64,000 nucleotides of DNA, taken from Enoplosus armatus (taxonomy: Eukaryota > Chordata > Actinopteri > Centrarchiformes > Enoplosidae). The first letter of the stretch is position 1. Each line of letters starts with the position of its first letter. Location of the stretch: positions 22,625,066 through 22,689,065 of the forward strand of contig NC_092191.1 in NCBI RefSeq assembly GCF_043641665.1, read 5' to 3'. The notes below the pieces were generated by a model. It saw only the letters and a list, made by a program, of their open reading frames with translations. It searched no databases and was not told the DNA's origin. Of the stretch, positions 1 through 13,227 are shown one piece after another. Both the position numbers and the translations under genes were made by a program.

Positions 1-1362
1 CCATTTTATAGACTGAATGATTGATGCTTTTTTTGATTCAGCAGATTGATCAATAATGAAAAGGGTCATTAGTCGGTCCTCTACTTTGTTGCCTCTTTGT
101 GTTGAACTGAAGTACGGGAGCTCAATCTCATCTTGTATGTAGAATTTTCATGCATCAGGGGAAAGCAATTTTTTTGTACTCAAGTGTCTATGAGCATGTA
201 GTACCTTTCATTGGGTTCTTGTTGAACTATTGACCTTATGAGTTTCAGTAACAGGAAAGTGCTCCAACTCCGTTATGTTATTTTGTTTAACTTCCTGTCT
301 ACACCCGACGTGGGGCAATGTGTCACGCTGTGTGGTCATCTGCTGCTTGTGATCATCCTGTGCCTGCATATCAGCAAATATCTGAGCAGTTTTACAAAAT
401 AACACACAGCATGAAAGACTGAAAGAGCTGGAGGCTTTTTTTTCTACAGCAGTCTGACACCCACCAGGCGCTATTTACACAGCAGTGCTAATTACATCAG
501 CTCTCCTGAACCGATCAGGACTGGGACTTTTGACTTGTGTGCAGAAGTTCAGAGACAGAACAGGAAACGGAACAAACAAAAAAATGGGAAGGCATAAGGT
601 CAATAAGGTCAAATGTTGCTCTGCTCTGAATTGTTTTGCTCGAATTTAAAGTGAGCTACTAAACCAAATCCCCCATCATCCCCCATCATCATATTAAAAC
701 AGGAAAGCGAACCCAGTCTTTCTATTGGCAGCTCACCGCTTGCAGCATTGATGGTGAAATCTTATTATGAGTTGGCCTCAAAGGATGTTTACGTTTTAAC
801 ATTCCAGATATACCGGAAAAGTTCTAGTGCCAGTTCCAAAAGTCTAGACTGAAGACCAAAGGACACAGAGCGTTTGCAGTGTGGTACCCCAAGTAATATA
901 ATGGCCTACCTTAAATAATTAGAAAGAATACCTCTGCCAAGTGGAGCGGTAGACGTGATGAACCAATAGATGTGGTTCGGGAAACTGCCACCTTACTTTA
1001 TAAATGTTTTGGGCATGACAGACTTGTGGGAGAGACCTTGGTGCACACTGGAGGGACTACATTACCCAACTGGACTAGGAATGATTGGGGATACCTGGGA
1101 GAAGCTGGAAGAAGGGACTATGTTAAAGACGTTGGGCTGTTTGGCTCACCCTGTTGCCATCGTGACCCTGGGACTAGGATAAGTATCTGGATGAATGGAT
1201 AAATATAGGTCTGCCATTTTACTTCATTAAGCTGTACTCTTAACACTTGACAGTTAGCAAGCATCTAGCTCGTGCTAAGATAGTTTTCACCTGTGCTACA
1301 GACATCAAATTAAACTAAACCAACTGAACATACACTGGTGATGTTACATGCTAGAGACTCAC
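1..1362. other. ltbp1 intron, partial (left edge)
   Basis: No exon was recognised. About 1000-1205 resembles the 3' region of a fish non-LTR element (a weak reading frame ending next to GGATAAGTATCTGGATGAAT). The rest is unique-looking AT-rich sequence. Confidence 0.6.
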
Positions 1363-1536
1363 CTGGTATAATCTCTTCTGGTCTGCCAAAAGCCTCCACT
1401 GGTCTCTCCGGTGTTGGCAGGGGTTGTGGGGGTAGCGGATCAATGGGCTCCTGGTAAACGGTGACTGGCTTATTGACAGGTGGATTTGGTAGAACAGTGT
1501 AGCCCATTCCACCAGGACAGATCTCTTTGAACTTAG
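1363..1536 (-). CDS. ltbp1: ltbp1 exon: end of first 8-Cys domain and Pro-rich linker
   Basis: This 174-base exon is entered after TTACGTAG and left at CCAG|GTGAGT. It encodes about 57 residues. KFKEICPGGMGYTV completes the first 8-Cys domain with its eighth cysteine and matches mammals almost exactly. A proline-rich, poorly conserved linker follows (PLPPQPLPTPERPVEAFG), ending EEIIP; PVEAF corresponds to PVEAL of the mammalian linker. This is the last exon in the window; no further exon was recognised between it and the left edge, so the following intron is at least 1.36 kb. Confidence 0.95.
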
Positions 1537-4500
1537 CTACGTAATAAAAAAAATACAAGGGCTTGTTATACAAGTGAAAATAAGAGGTGCAAAAACATCA
1601 TTCTTTTCAATTGTACATGCATGTTGATGATGTTAATTGATGAACGTTAATTGTATATCTATTACAAATACGTTTGGAGTGACAATAAAGGGTTCTGACA
1701 ATCCTAGGTGTAACTAGTAAATAATGAAAAATAAAACATTTATTTCAAAAAGTCAAAAAGTACTAGAACAAAACCTCCTCTTGTGGAACACTATCACACA
1801 GTAATATTCTCTAAATGTTCTAATTTAGTGGCTCAAATTAGAGACTAAGATGAGGACACAGTCTTGTCTCCATGAGTGCACTCAACATTTTAAATAGACC
1901 TGGCAAAAAAAGCTACAGAGTGCTGTATCGTTTCCGCCTATCTATTCTTACACCAATATATTTTAGAGGTAAATGTATCTGCCTCATCTAAACAGGAGAT
2001 TAAGAATGCAATGACTCAATACAATAAAACAGTCAATTCCCATGGAGAGATGATGAAGAACTGTATAACAGTCCTTAAGGTTTCCAGTCCACTTTCTGGA
2101 AAAGGCAGAACAACAGTGTCAAGCATCCTCCCTCAAACTTCAGCTGCACCACATCTGTTCACTTAAAATGATTCACACTGAACATTCGGGCAGGGCTGCC
2201 TATTGATCCCTCTGACGTATTCCATTGTTCTACAACCTCTCACGGAAACATCATGGGATGTGCGAAGTAGATTGCGACTGGGTTTTCCTAAAATAAAATC
2301 AACCTATATGCTGATGATGTTCCTCTGTTTTCGACATCAACTTCAGTATGTTCAAGCCCTTTCTGTATAAACATTTTGCATTAAGTATTGGCCGCACTGA
2401 ATGGCTTTTACATTGTAGCAGCTGTAGGTATGTGTTCATTAAAGAGTAACTTGACACCCTGTTTTAGCTTGGACACGCCCCCTTCACAAATGAAAAAAAA
2501 ACGCATTGGAACCCTAACACACACCACCACCACAACGCTGCCCACTACCCCCTCACACTTATGTCAGATTGCTCTGGTATTCCTCTATCTCTACCCCTGT
2601 CTAAACCGATATGTTTCAGCCATTTTCAGACATTTCAATGCCAACATATAATATCTGACATTCACACAGAATTTATAGAACTGTACATACAGTGTGTAAC
2701 TCCCATTGAAGTGTTTATACTGGCTGGAATTTAAATGAGTGACATCAACTTTAGTTGTCCATGTTCACTGACGGCCAAGACTGTGGTTCAGAGCTGTCTA
2801 AACTGCTAGCTTAATGTTAACTTAGCAAGGCTTCAACAGATGCAGTCATCAGTCAGTGGAGAGCGACAGAAAAGAAAGTTTCAGGTTTCAGGGTGGGTTG
2901 GGGTCATATTGTTGCGCAAAGCTTCAGAATTGATGGGGTTGGGGTTTGGTTAGCTATGTAATATATGGGTTTGGGTCTCAGTTAAAGAGCCATGCAGGCA
3001 TTAACTCAATGCTGGCTTTAAGTTTGTTTAAATGTAGGAATTGACTGGCATTTCTGCAATGCTGCTGAGAATCATTTTTGACCTGATCAATAACTTGAAT
3101 GAACTACGTAGCACTTGCAGTCATAATGACCTACTTTACTGTACCATACTGGCAACTCTCTGAGAGCTGGCACGATAGGGAACCTGGAGGATCTAAAAAA
3201 ACAATCATTTGCACTTCAAGTATCTCTAAAGGCATCCAAGAATGTGTTATGTAGTAATGCAGAGAGTTCAGGCTTTGACAGAGACTTATGCTTGTTCCAA
3301 GACTAAATGCCCTTGCGTAATGGAATGCTTGGCTTGTTTTCATCAACACACAATGGTACAATATTTTTTGTGTAACTGTAAACATGAGGAAGCAGCAAAC
3401 CCCTTCTGTACTGAGTGTTGAAAACAATGTGCAGTTCATTCAAGCTATTGTAAACAACTGGTGTTAACACTGGTGACCATGGCTAAGATATACACTAATT
3501 TGCAAGCTATCTAACTAGCTCTATTTAGATAACCTGATGTAAGTGAGAGGATGACATTGATGATCGTGGCAAGAGAGCACACGTCTGAATTGCTTGTAGG
3601 AGAACAGCAAAATTCTGACTGACAGCAAGCAATTTCAACTGTAAGACACCACTTATTTCTCTCCAAGCACTGTAATCTGCTTCTTTAACAATGACATAAT
3701 GCATCAGCACAGCCAAAGTCAAACTGTATACTATATACTCCACCTAAACCCTCATGCACATTGTCACAAAATATATTGCTGACAAAACATGAGGTTTAAA
3801 GGTGACGTGCGTGCCACAACCAAACCATTGAAAATACATTAATATGCACAGGCATCTTAGGGATACAATCAACTGCAACTGCCCAAAACTAGCGATAACT
3901 GCCGCAGTAAACACTGCACTGACACAATGAGTTGTGTGGAAATCAAATAAACAGAAAGGTAGCAAAAGTGGGTGTGATAACAGCTACTGCAAAAGGCTTT
4001 GCTAATATAAGCTAAGAACTCTAAAAGCCACTACTTAGCCAAGCTGTGAAACCCATGCAGACAGAAAATATCAGGGATAAAAGAAAGGGACACACATAGG
4101 ATCTTTTTTTCCCTTCATTTTTTGGAATTTCCTGTCTTTTATTCAAGTTCACAACCCTGAAAGATGAAGTTAAATTGTTGTTGTAATAAATAGAATAAAC
4201 AGAATGGTTTCAGTTTACAAGAAAGAACTAATGTAGCTCAATACCTGACTTTTTAATACCTTTTGATAATGTATTTCACTAAGAGGGCTCTCTGGATTTC
4301 TACATCCCATGTTTCAAGTATATTCTTACATATTACTGTCTTAGTTTAAGTAATGTTACACTAAAAGTTCAGCAGGTTTCAAACAGTTTTTCATGGATAC
4401 TTCAGCCTGACTTTAAAAGGAGCTGTGAGTTGTCATTATGAGAGACGCCACGCCCTATAGTGAAACCCTTCTTTTTTCTGAAAGTAACTTTCTCTCTACT

Positions 4501-5294
4501 GTGCCTTTCTATTATTCCAATCAAATTCGCATTCAATCTAAAATAACAGTCCTTAGAGAATTGTTTGTAGAATATTTACTTACAGTCTCTGTCATTAATT
4601 ACGACAGTATAAGCCCAGAGACAGCATTTCCCACATGAAGGAATCATCATACCAAAACTTATTCACATAAACAGCAATTTCATGTGGCCTTGCTTATCAA
4701 TAAATGTATCTATGTCATCATTGCAGGTCACTCTATAGTCTTCTACATTAAAAAAAACCTACAAACCTCAATGTTTACAGCTGGTTTTTCTAGTTTAGGA
4801 AGTCTCAATTAGTCACAATTGAGCACTGGCAGTTTAGAGACTGGCAGGGCTACTAACCAACCAAACTCTGCCAGAGGATAACCTAAGTGATTGCTATTCA
4901 TCCTGAGGGGAACAAGAATGTTTGTGCCAAATTTGACGGCAATCCATCCAATTGCTGCTGAGATATTTCAATCTGGATCAAAGTGGTGGACAGACCGACG
5001 TTGCCATCTCTGGAGGCACGAACTTCATGTTCTAGACACGTGGTAACTCAGTTCCTCTACTCTTGTGGCCTGTTAACAAGGAGGAGCAGAGTGTTGCAGG
5101 ACACTGGCAGAGTTGCATAGAAGTATAAACCTTTGCTGATTTGCAAGGCCAAACTGAACTGCAAGATTATTAAATGGTGTTTGGCATGATATTCTCTTCA
5201 TACAAGTGAGAAATGAAAGCTTTGGGCAGAAAGTTTTGGGTCTTTAGTTCTCACTGAGACAGGATAAATGTCTGGCATGGCTGGGGGGCCTTAC
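1537..5294. other. ltbp1 intron (3.76 kb)
   Basis: Mostly unique-looking AT-rich sequence with no supported gene. One copy of the dispersed repeat family is at about 4890-5015. Open frames here match no known protein. Confidence 0.7.
4890..5015 (+). repeat. dispersed repeat family A, copy 1
   Basis: Contains TTCATCCTGAGGGGAACAAG, GGCAATCCATCCAATTGCTG, GAGATATTTCAATCTGGATC and AAAGTGGTGGACAGACCGAC, shared with the other family A copies. Confidence 0.65.
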
Positions 5295-5462
5295 CTGTTC
5301 CTGGAGGGGGGCATTTGTCGCAACGAGGGCCCCAGGCTTTGCCCACACTGCAGCAGCAGAGCTGTTTGCTCAGCTGGGCAGACACTGGGTGCAAACACTG
5401 CCTCCCTGAGCTGACCAAACGGAAGCAAGCCCCCTTCTCCTCTTGGACGGCAGGCGTGTTGG
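5295..5462 (-). CDS. ltbp1: ltbp1 exon: first 8-Cys (TB) domain
   Basis: This 168-base exon is entered after CTCTTCAG and left at ACAG|GTAAGG, with phase agreement on both sides. It encodes about 55 residues starting NTPAVQEEKGACFRLVSS. Seven cysteines are here, including the triple-Cys motif KQLCCCSVGKAWG that defines 8-Cys/TB domains; the eighth is at the start of the next exon. It is nearly identical to mammalian LTBP1. The first 8-Cys domain of LTBPs does not bind the latent TGF-beta propeptide; that role belongs to the second, outside this window. Confidence 0.97.
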
Positions 5463-7059
5463 CTGAAGAGGAGCGCAGGAGGAGGACAAAGAGGAGGAGG
5501 GGGGAGGTGTAGGAAGTGGTGCACCAGATTGTAGGAGACACATAAATGGGGGAAAGAGAGGACAGAGTGGAGAAATAAAGAGGTCCCCTTCACCAAAGCA
5601 ACCTTCCCTTCTCACCTGAACAAACTTCTGCCACAAACACAGCCTAAACACATTTCTAAAACAACACCAGTGCATAAAGACAAAAAAAAATAAATACACA
5701 TTTTACAGTGAGAAGTCGAGCAAACCACATTTTGCGTTGGCACACATAACTACATTTAAACAATCAAAGCCAAACACAGAAACACATTCTGAAAGGCTGC
5801 GTCAGACTACAGGAGTTTTAAAAACCAAACCAATTTTGAAATTGGGCTGCATCACGCACATAAGGAGAAACTTCACAGATGTTCTTCTCTCTAATCTCAA
5901 ACATGCACATACTACAAGATTTGAAAATAATGGCACATCACACATGCAGGATAACATTAAGATTACCGTGCCAGAGGGAGCAAGAGACTGACGTGGTGCA
6001 ACAACTTGCAGTAGTGATGCTTTGCAGTGAGAAAAAAAACAAAAGCAGAAGGCTAAATGAGTTTGGATGAGAAAATGGTTTGAGGAGACGCGGCCAACGC
6101 GTTGGCTGTTGCTTAGCAACACCGCCAGCTGCTCCGGGACTAACATTAGCATGTAAAACTTAATGGCTATTGTGGTCCAGCTCGGAAAATACTAACGTAA
6201 TCATACAGATTTTAACTCCTAAATATCTGGATCTGCAAACCCCTCACATTAGCAGATAATAGGGGCCAAGCATCTGTACCAACCAAGGTCCCAGACCGGA
6301 TTTCTCCTTCGATTGTCGGTAGGGGTGAATCAGGGGATAAATTGTCCCAAAACTCCTGTAGTCTGAGACCGGCATAACACAACAAAGCACAGACAACATG
6401 TCATAGTAAAAATACAAAAATTGTTTTCATGCCAATGCTTCATGCACTATCGAAGTCAAGCGCTGGCTCAGGTGAAAGCGTGCAGAAGAGTTTGGCTCAA
6501 GCTTGTGTTTTTCAAGTCTTGTGGTGGATCTAATGTCTTCACGAAATGCCAAGTGGAAACTGTTCAAAGTGGAACACGGACAAAATAATGACCTCCAAGG
6601 GGAACCAAGAATGTTCAGTTCAAGTTTTCCTTTTTGCCAGAAACATTACCTACAGTACAATCATTCAAATTACTGGTTAAATATTTTTCGAAAAACAAAT
6701 TATCAGATTTCAAAACATCTGGAATGACTGTTGTAAAAGGTTGGTCGAGGCTGAGGCTTTAATTAAGCTAAGATGTAACCAGGTAGGTAGTTTAAGTGCT
6801 GCATCAATGCTAACAAAACAGTCAGAACGGATTCTCAAGTCCCTTCATTATATAAGAAGTTAAGCAAATGGGTACACACTCAAACACACATACACAGGTT
6901 ATGTGAAGTTCTCAGGCGTTGTTATAACATTTCGTACATTTTATTGAATATGTATTAACATTTATTTTACCGGTGTCATATCTATGGAGTTGGGCCTGGG
7001 GGCAGGAGCAAACAGCTGGCCTAGCCCTCTCTGAACGAAATAAAGCTATTTCATGTGTG

Positions 7060-7245
7060 TGTTAATGTTATCATGCTGATGTTGTAGGTAGGTAGGAATG
7101 TTAACCATGTTCACCATTCTATTTTTAACATATTAGTATGCTAACATGTGCTAATTAGCACTGGACACAGTACAACTGAGGTAGCTTATATGTTTCCGTC
7201 TGGATCAAAGTGGTGAACTGTCAACTGACTGACCGGCCAACCAGC
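7060..7245 (+). repeat. dispersed repeat family A, copy 2
   Basis: Has the ACCATGTTCACCATTCTA and GTATGCTAACATGTGCTAAT blocks and, after an internal deletion, TCTGGATCAAAGTGGTGAAC with the ACTGACCGGCC end. Confidence 0.65.
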
Positions 7246-7419
7246 TGTGCCATTCCTTGTGGTATTAGAGGGGTTACGTGCTGGAACTATATATCCACCC
7301 AGTACATCTGTGCAGCGTCTCCCGTCACAGTCAGTGAGCACAGGCTTTGGTCTCTGTACAAGCAAAATGGCACCAAACCTGGCAACCTCACTGTGGCAAC
7401 ACTGTGACTTCGAGTCAAG

Positions 7420-7700
7420 TCACTTGGCCAGTTGTTGTTCACCAAGAAATAGTTGAAGCACGTTAACGTCCCCTTAAAAAAAGCGATTGTAGTTTTCACA
7501 TTTCTCTGTGAGCTTTATAGATGTTGGTAGGAGTATACTGGACTTTGGATACAGCCAGTCCAGCTGTTTCCAGTCCTTATGCTAAGCCAGGTTAATTGCC
7601 TACGGACTACAGTTCCATACATGAGATTTTTATCCATCTTTTCATCTTACATCTTACTAAAGAAAGCAAATAAACATATATTCCCAAAACTATTCCTTTA
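7420..7700 (+). repeat. repeat family B, copy 1
   Basis: TTCACCAAGAAATAGTTGAA, GCACGTTAACGTCCCC and TTTTCACATTTCTCTGTGAG are shared with 50125-50300. Confidence 0.55.
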
Positions 7701-7844
7701 ATGCTTCAGATTCCTTTGATCATCCTTGAGGTGCCACCATACATGACTACAGGCCACTTTGATTTAGAAAGCCATATGTCCATATCAATCATATAATACC
7801 TATATAATGTCCCACAGTGTATGTCAGATCAATGACAAGTCAAA

Positions 7845-8450
7845 GAAACTTGACGTAGACCTCCAGAAAGGAATTGTGTAAAGGCTTAGTCCAAGGGGAA
7901 AGTATAAAAAAGCTTCAACATTTAAAGTTCCCAGGAGCAAAGTAAACTCCATTATTGTGAAATAAAAGAAGTCTGAAACCCTTCCTTACAGTAGGCCATC
8001 TGGCCAAAATGAGTAAATAGGCAAGGAGGGCCTTGGTCAGGCTGGTAACCAAGAAATCAATGGCCTCTCTCTGCAGGGTTCGTCTGCAGAAATGGGACAA
8101 CCTGCCAGAAGGAAAACTATCCCTACAGCACTCTGCCAGTCTGGCCTTTATGGCAGAGTGAGTAGATGGAGCAACTCCCGAGTAAAAAGCAGACGACAGC
8201 CAACCTGGAGTTTGCCAAACTGCACTTAAAGGACTGTGAGAGCATGAGGAAAATGTTTCTGTGGTTTGATGAGACAAATTTTTTTACTCTTTGGTCTTAA
8301 TGCTGTGCGCTACGCTGTGCCAAGAAACAACATGGTGGTTGCAGCGTCATGCTATGCTTTTCATCATGAGGGAGTCAGCGTCTGATCAGGATTTAGGTAA
8401 ACAAGGACAAAGCTGAAATACAGTCGTCAAAGAAAACTACGTCAGACTTA
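7845..8450 (+). mobile_element. Tc1-like transposase relic
   Basis: Reading the + strand in broken frames gives the familiar Tc1 series: GQAG-type HTH remnants, ALVRLVTKKSMASL (about 8029-8070), NLPEGKLSLQHSA (about 8100-8140), then ANLEFAKLHLKDCESMRKMF followed by LWFDETNFFTLW (about 8200-8295), which holds the first catalytic Asp. Stops and frameshifts occur throughout and no inverted repeats were identified. This is a different, older Tc1 lineage from the element at 13228. Confidence 0.8.
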
Positions 8451-8779
8451 GGGCCTCAGTATGCTCCAAACAAAGTGCTTGTCAGCTCCTATAACATCTG
8501 AAACCCTCCCCGAACCCCTTTCCAACGTCGAATTCAGGGCACATCTGACAATTTTTTCAACTTTCCAAAGCTGAAAATCTGACAATCACAATCCCATTTA
8601 TCATCTGTACAACATGGAGTGCTACACCTTGAACGCCTTCGAGGAGAGACTGTCCCAACGTTTGCTCTGTTATCCCCATTTGCACCATTCATTCGCGTTG
8701 AGACAACAAAGACATGCAGAAAAACCAGAACTGCTACATAGTTGAGGAAAGTTACCTTGCTTTTTCAGTTTTCAGCATA

Positions 8780-9275
8780 GGCCCTGTTCAGACGTGGTAT
8801 TAACATCCGCCCTGGGTGATCCGATCACAAGTGGACGACTCTAATAGCAGGTGTGAATGCACCCAGGACGCATTGAGGACACACTGAGATCCGTGATGTC
8901 CTCCAGCTGCTTTGCCTCAACTCTCTCGCAATTTACGTTTCCCGAACGACAGATCGCTTTACTTCTTGTTAATGTAACCGCTAACAGCTGCTGGCGCTAG
9001 CTGCCATCAGCTACATCGGCTAATTAGCTAACGGCAGCTACAGTTATCGGTTACTTAGCAACAAGTAAAGCTACCTGTCCTTCAGGAAACTCAGTATATC
9101 ACAGGGAGCTGAGGCAGAGCAGCCAAAGGACATCAAAGGGAAAACAGGAAATATTTTCTCCATAAAATACGCAAGTGGTCCCTGGAGAAGCATGTTAACG
9201 CCAGGTCTGCACACACGCACTTGGAGCTGATCGGATCACCCAGGACGCCTGTTAATACCAGGTAGGAACAGGGCC
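8780..9275. mobile_element. 496-base non-autonomous TIR element with ATA duplication
   Basis: Inverted ends of about 54 bases: left GGCCCTGTTCAGACGTGGTA, right (reversed) GGCCCTGTTCCTACCTGGTA, both continuing into CTGGGTGATCCGATCA. ATA flanks both sides (8777-8779, 9276-9278). There is no coding sequence. A 3-base AT-rich duplication suggests a PIF/Harbinger-type mobiliser; this is inference. Confidence 0.8.
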
Positions 9276-11003
9276 ATAGAGGGCGGATGTTCACACTGAG
9301 CTGAGCCATCAGCAACTGTGACCATTCAAGTCGTGCTTCCACAGCAAGAAACGTTATCCAGCGGACAACATGGTCAAGGTAAAAGGTTTTGTTTCCCTTG
9401 GTGACACGTTGGAGGTGGAGGAGCTTGTAGCTCGCAGATCCTTATCTTACATCTCACTGTGGCTGTTTCTTCTTGTACTATTTCTCTGCAATATTTAAGA
9501 CTGATCTGCTGACCAAATACAGAATTCTTACTTAAATGCAGTGACGGCAACAGTTCCACTAACTCTGTGAAAAATGTACTGCACTGCTTCAGAATAAAAG
9601 CCCCCTGATGGGTTGCAAGAAGAAACGTGAACCAGTCTGCGTAAGGCTAATATCTGAGAGTACAAACAGGGACATGAGAGTTACACAAAACTCTAAACTA
9701 AAGAGATTAGATCAGTTACAAGTCTCAAGGGTACTGAGACCCACGCTTTGGTTGGAGGGAGATGACAACCCCAGGTTAGACCAGTTGAGCCGGCTACCGA
9801 GCAGGACCACAATCGTGTAGGTCAGCGGTGTTAGCCCCTGCTTGTGAGGCCATGTCTGGTCACACCAGAATATGGCACAGCAAAATTCATCCATGTGTCC
9901 TGGTTTAAAAAAAAAAAGGATGGTGCTGGATACTTGGTGACAAACTACTGGCAGGGCTGGTTGGTGAACTACTGTAGCTGGTAAACTAACAACTGACACA
10001 CTAGCCATCTAGGAGCATGCTATCGCCACAGTCATGGTCACAAGCTAGCTTGCTTCAGAGAGAAGTATCTGTATCATCTACTGTGTCTCATGACTGCCTC
10101 CAAACCACGCCTCTTTGTGGAGCAGTTCATTTACATTCATAAATAAAAATAGATGGTGCAAGACAGACAATAGGCTATGATAGCTTCCTCCATTTTGGAC
10201 CTTTTCTTAAAGGTCAGCACTGTCAAGACCGTTTGCTATTGGTCACCGACACAAATTCATACGTCAAAGTTGACCAAAGTCAAACTCCTGGCACAATATT
10301 TGGGCGGATTTACTGTACTCCCATTAATGAATACACTCATCACAGCAATCAACTGAAATTAATAGATTTTTCCAAGCGCTTGCCATTTTAAATGCTGGTC
10401 TGACTGAGCCTATGGACTGCTTCCACCACGACCGGGACAAGTGGCAGAAAATGTACGGACACCTGAAGCACAGACCATCATCATTAGCAAAAGTCACAAG
10501 GACTAGAATTAGACTTGTTTTGTGACAACTTCAGCCATAATCCTGTCCAGCAACGTCTGGTCGTGGTACATATAAAGATACAATACAAGGGGTATGAGAT
10601 ACAAGGAAATCACTGGAGTTTTCAATCGCGGGCGAGCCGTCTGTGTGTGCGTTTGCAGAGCTGTGGGAAGCCCGCGGTAACAATAATGAATTTTTCAGTC
10701 TCCTCTGCTGAGCCCTTCGGATTAAACAGCGATGGTGATGAATGGACACTTGTCTGTCATTAGCTGTGAGATAAAAGAGAACCACGACACAACCCCATCC
10801 CCCTTATACTTTATGTCACACACACACACACAGACAAACCCATGCGCATACACGGGAACTTGCAGCGACGCAAAACCAGTGGAACACATGCTCACAACAT
10901 GTCAGGACTAAGGGAAATTGATCGTCAACACCGTTGCTGTTCAGTCATGTTCAAGATTGTTTCACTTTGTCACTTGTGTGTGAGCAGCTGCTTAACTACC
11001 TAC

Positions 11004-11005
<2 letters not shown>

Positions 11006-11047
<42 letters not shown>
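11006..11047 (+). repeat. (CT)n microsatellite
   Basis: About 20 CT units, nearly pure. Confidence 0.95.
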
Positions 11048-11049
<2 letters not shown>

Positions 11050-11536
11050 CCCTCATCCTCTCCATCCTGCTCCTTTTATATGAGAGACATGAGATATGTT
11101 GGGTGTGGCTATATGGTGGGCCTTGCGGTACATGCTTGAGGGGAAACCTGATTATACACTAAACACCATGCTTTCATCCATGCACTGTATTCATATGAAT
11201 GTTCTCAAACACACACTTCAGCGCATTCCTAGCAGCCCTTGCTATGCTTGTAATTTGGAGCGGGTGGCAGAGGGAAATATTGAAACTTATATTCCACCAC
11301 GTCTTCTGTGGTCATAAAGTGATGGGAAGTGTCAAACTCACACAGGAAAGCTTTTGTATGCACAAATCTGCATATCAGAGACCAGCATGCAAATGTAATG
11401 CATTCAATTTAGTCAATTTGAGGTTTTTGCTCAGTCTGACACTGTGCTGTTGGATGCTCTGGGTTTGGATGATAATCAACGAGAAAGTGATGAGAGAAAG
11501 AAACTGAAATAGACGATGCGAGACTGGAGGACTTAC

Positions 11537-11659
11537 ATATGCACGTGGTGAGCGTGGGGTCAGGGACATAGCCGGGTTTACACATGCACCTGTAGCTGCC
11601 CACGGTGTTCAGACAGTTTCCATTGGGACAAACACCCTGTAGCTGGCACTCATCTAAAT
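11537..11659 (-). CDS. ltbp1: ltbp1 exon: first calcium-binding EGF domain
   Basis: This 123-base exon is entered after TTGATTCACAG and left at CATAT|GTAAGT. It encodes exactly one EGF module with six cysteines. With the split codon it begins [14 protein letters not shown], then [12 protein letters not shown] and ends DPTLTTC. The D-x-D-E opening, the Asn before the hydroxylation region and the Tyr in GSY fit the calcium-binding EGF consensus. The mammalian module starts D-I-N-E and is otherwise very close. This rigid module links the hybrid domain to the first 8-Cys domain. Confidence 0.96.
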
Positions 11660-12144
11660 CTGTGAATCAACAAAAATGAAAACACAATCAATCCAGGCAT
11701 TTTTGTTGACATTGCAAGATGAGACAGACATTTTCACTACTTTCTCAATACTTTAGTTAAATGACAAAAGTCTGGCACATTCCAGATTCCTGATTCTGAA
11801 TCGTCTTTCACTGCAGGTTAAACATTTCTTATCATTCACTATTATTAAACAACAAAATTTGTGAGTGTTGCGTGCCTTGGCAGAGGCGTGTGTTCTCTGA
11901 GTCCTTTGTAGCTTCGTCTCGGATTCCTGCCAACCATTGTTATCTCTCCTTTGCTTCAGTTATCGCTTTCATCAGTTAAAATGACAAACTTCACCAGTGG
12001 CAGGTCACATCAGCTGTTGCTGATTAATATTAATTCAGTGAGTACATTTATGGCAGGCCAAAATAAAATGGACCAAATTTAGAAGGCTACAGTTGTTATT
12101 TCAATGTATCACATACCTATTTAATCAACATTTATGTAAATATA

Positions 12145-12243
12145 GGCCAAGTATTGGATCGTACTCCGTATTGACAGGGGCCCAATATTAAAGGACTCGG
12201 ATCGGAAACAGGGCCAAAAAGACTTGATTGGGACACATCCCCA
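12145..12243 (-). mobile_element. hAT-like terminal relic
   Basis: The minus strand starts GGGGATGTGTCCCAATCAAG and continues through GATCCGAGTCC and GATCCAATACTTGG. This resembles the ends of fish hAT elements that open (C/T)AGGGATGTGCCGATC. Only one end is visible. Confidence 0.4.
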
Positions 12244-13227
12244 TCAAAGACCCTAATGTACTGGAAGTCACGTTTGACACCACACTTTAAGTCAGCAACT
12301 GATATCAGGGAATTTGGACATTAGGACCTCGATAAATTATATCACAATGTTGTTTTGGCCATTTAAGTACATTTTCCTTCTCAGTGTAAGGGAATATACA
12401 ATTATTCGTCAGGAGCGTTGGCTCAGCTCGGGCCCTCTGTCGCATACAGGCCACGAATCCGCCTGAGCATTTCCAGCTATATAGTGTAGTGCAGGTATTC
12501 AAGCTACGCCGCTGTAATGGCAACAAACTCGAGGGACACTGAATTTGGGAAGAATTTTATTTGTCGTTTCTCCGTTCCTGTACCAAGCCTTTTGTGCGTT
12601 AGCTGTATCCCTGCTATCGAAGCAAGGGACATCGCTCACCTAGAGACGCTAGGACCTCAAGACATCAGAGGGTTGCAACACAATATGCAAAACACTACCT
12701 ATTTCTTTTTCAAGTGCCATCTCTTTTAAAAATCGAACTTTCAAGTCTGAATGCATTAGAGTAACTCAACAAGGATTTACATTTGAAAGGCCCCTCCAGT
12801 CTTATTTTTCCCAGATTGAGAAGACAAAAGGTTGATCTTTTAAGCCAACATGGTCATAAAGTCCTAACAGTGCATCAATTCTGAGCCTTTTAGGACTACT
12901 TGTCTACTTTTAGGATTGCAGAGGTTTAAACATCTACACTTCCATGACAAATGAGCAAACTCCATCTGCTGATGAATTCCGTGTGATATAGCCACAGGCA
13001 AGTCAATTTTATGTAGCCCAAAAACACAAAGGTCACATTTGTATCGCAGGGCTTTACAGGCTGTACAACATGCTCTTTCCTTAGGTCCTCTGACCAAGCA
13101 AGTAAGTAGACCTGGAGTGGAGAGAAGAAATCCTAACAGGGCTCAGAAACAAGTAAACTTTTAACATCTAAAGTTCATGGCATGACAACAGAACCAGCTT
13201 GTGTTGGCAACCAAGGTATTTAACATA

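Larger units (their letters stand above)
5463..11536. other. ltbp1 intron (6.07 kb)
   Basis: Contains a family A repeat (7060-7245), a family B repeat (7420-7700), a Tc1-like relic (7845-8450), a 496-base TIR element with ATA duplication (8780-9275) and a CT microsatellite (11006-11047). Between 9300 and 11000 nothing coding was recognised. Confidence 0.7.

Noticed and set aside
970..1202. Overlapping open frames on the + strand
   Set aside because: They lie in sequence resembling a degraded non-LTR element tail and encode nothing recognised.
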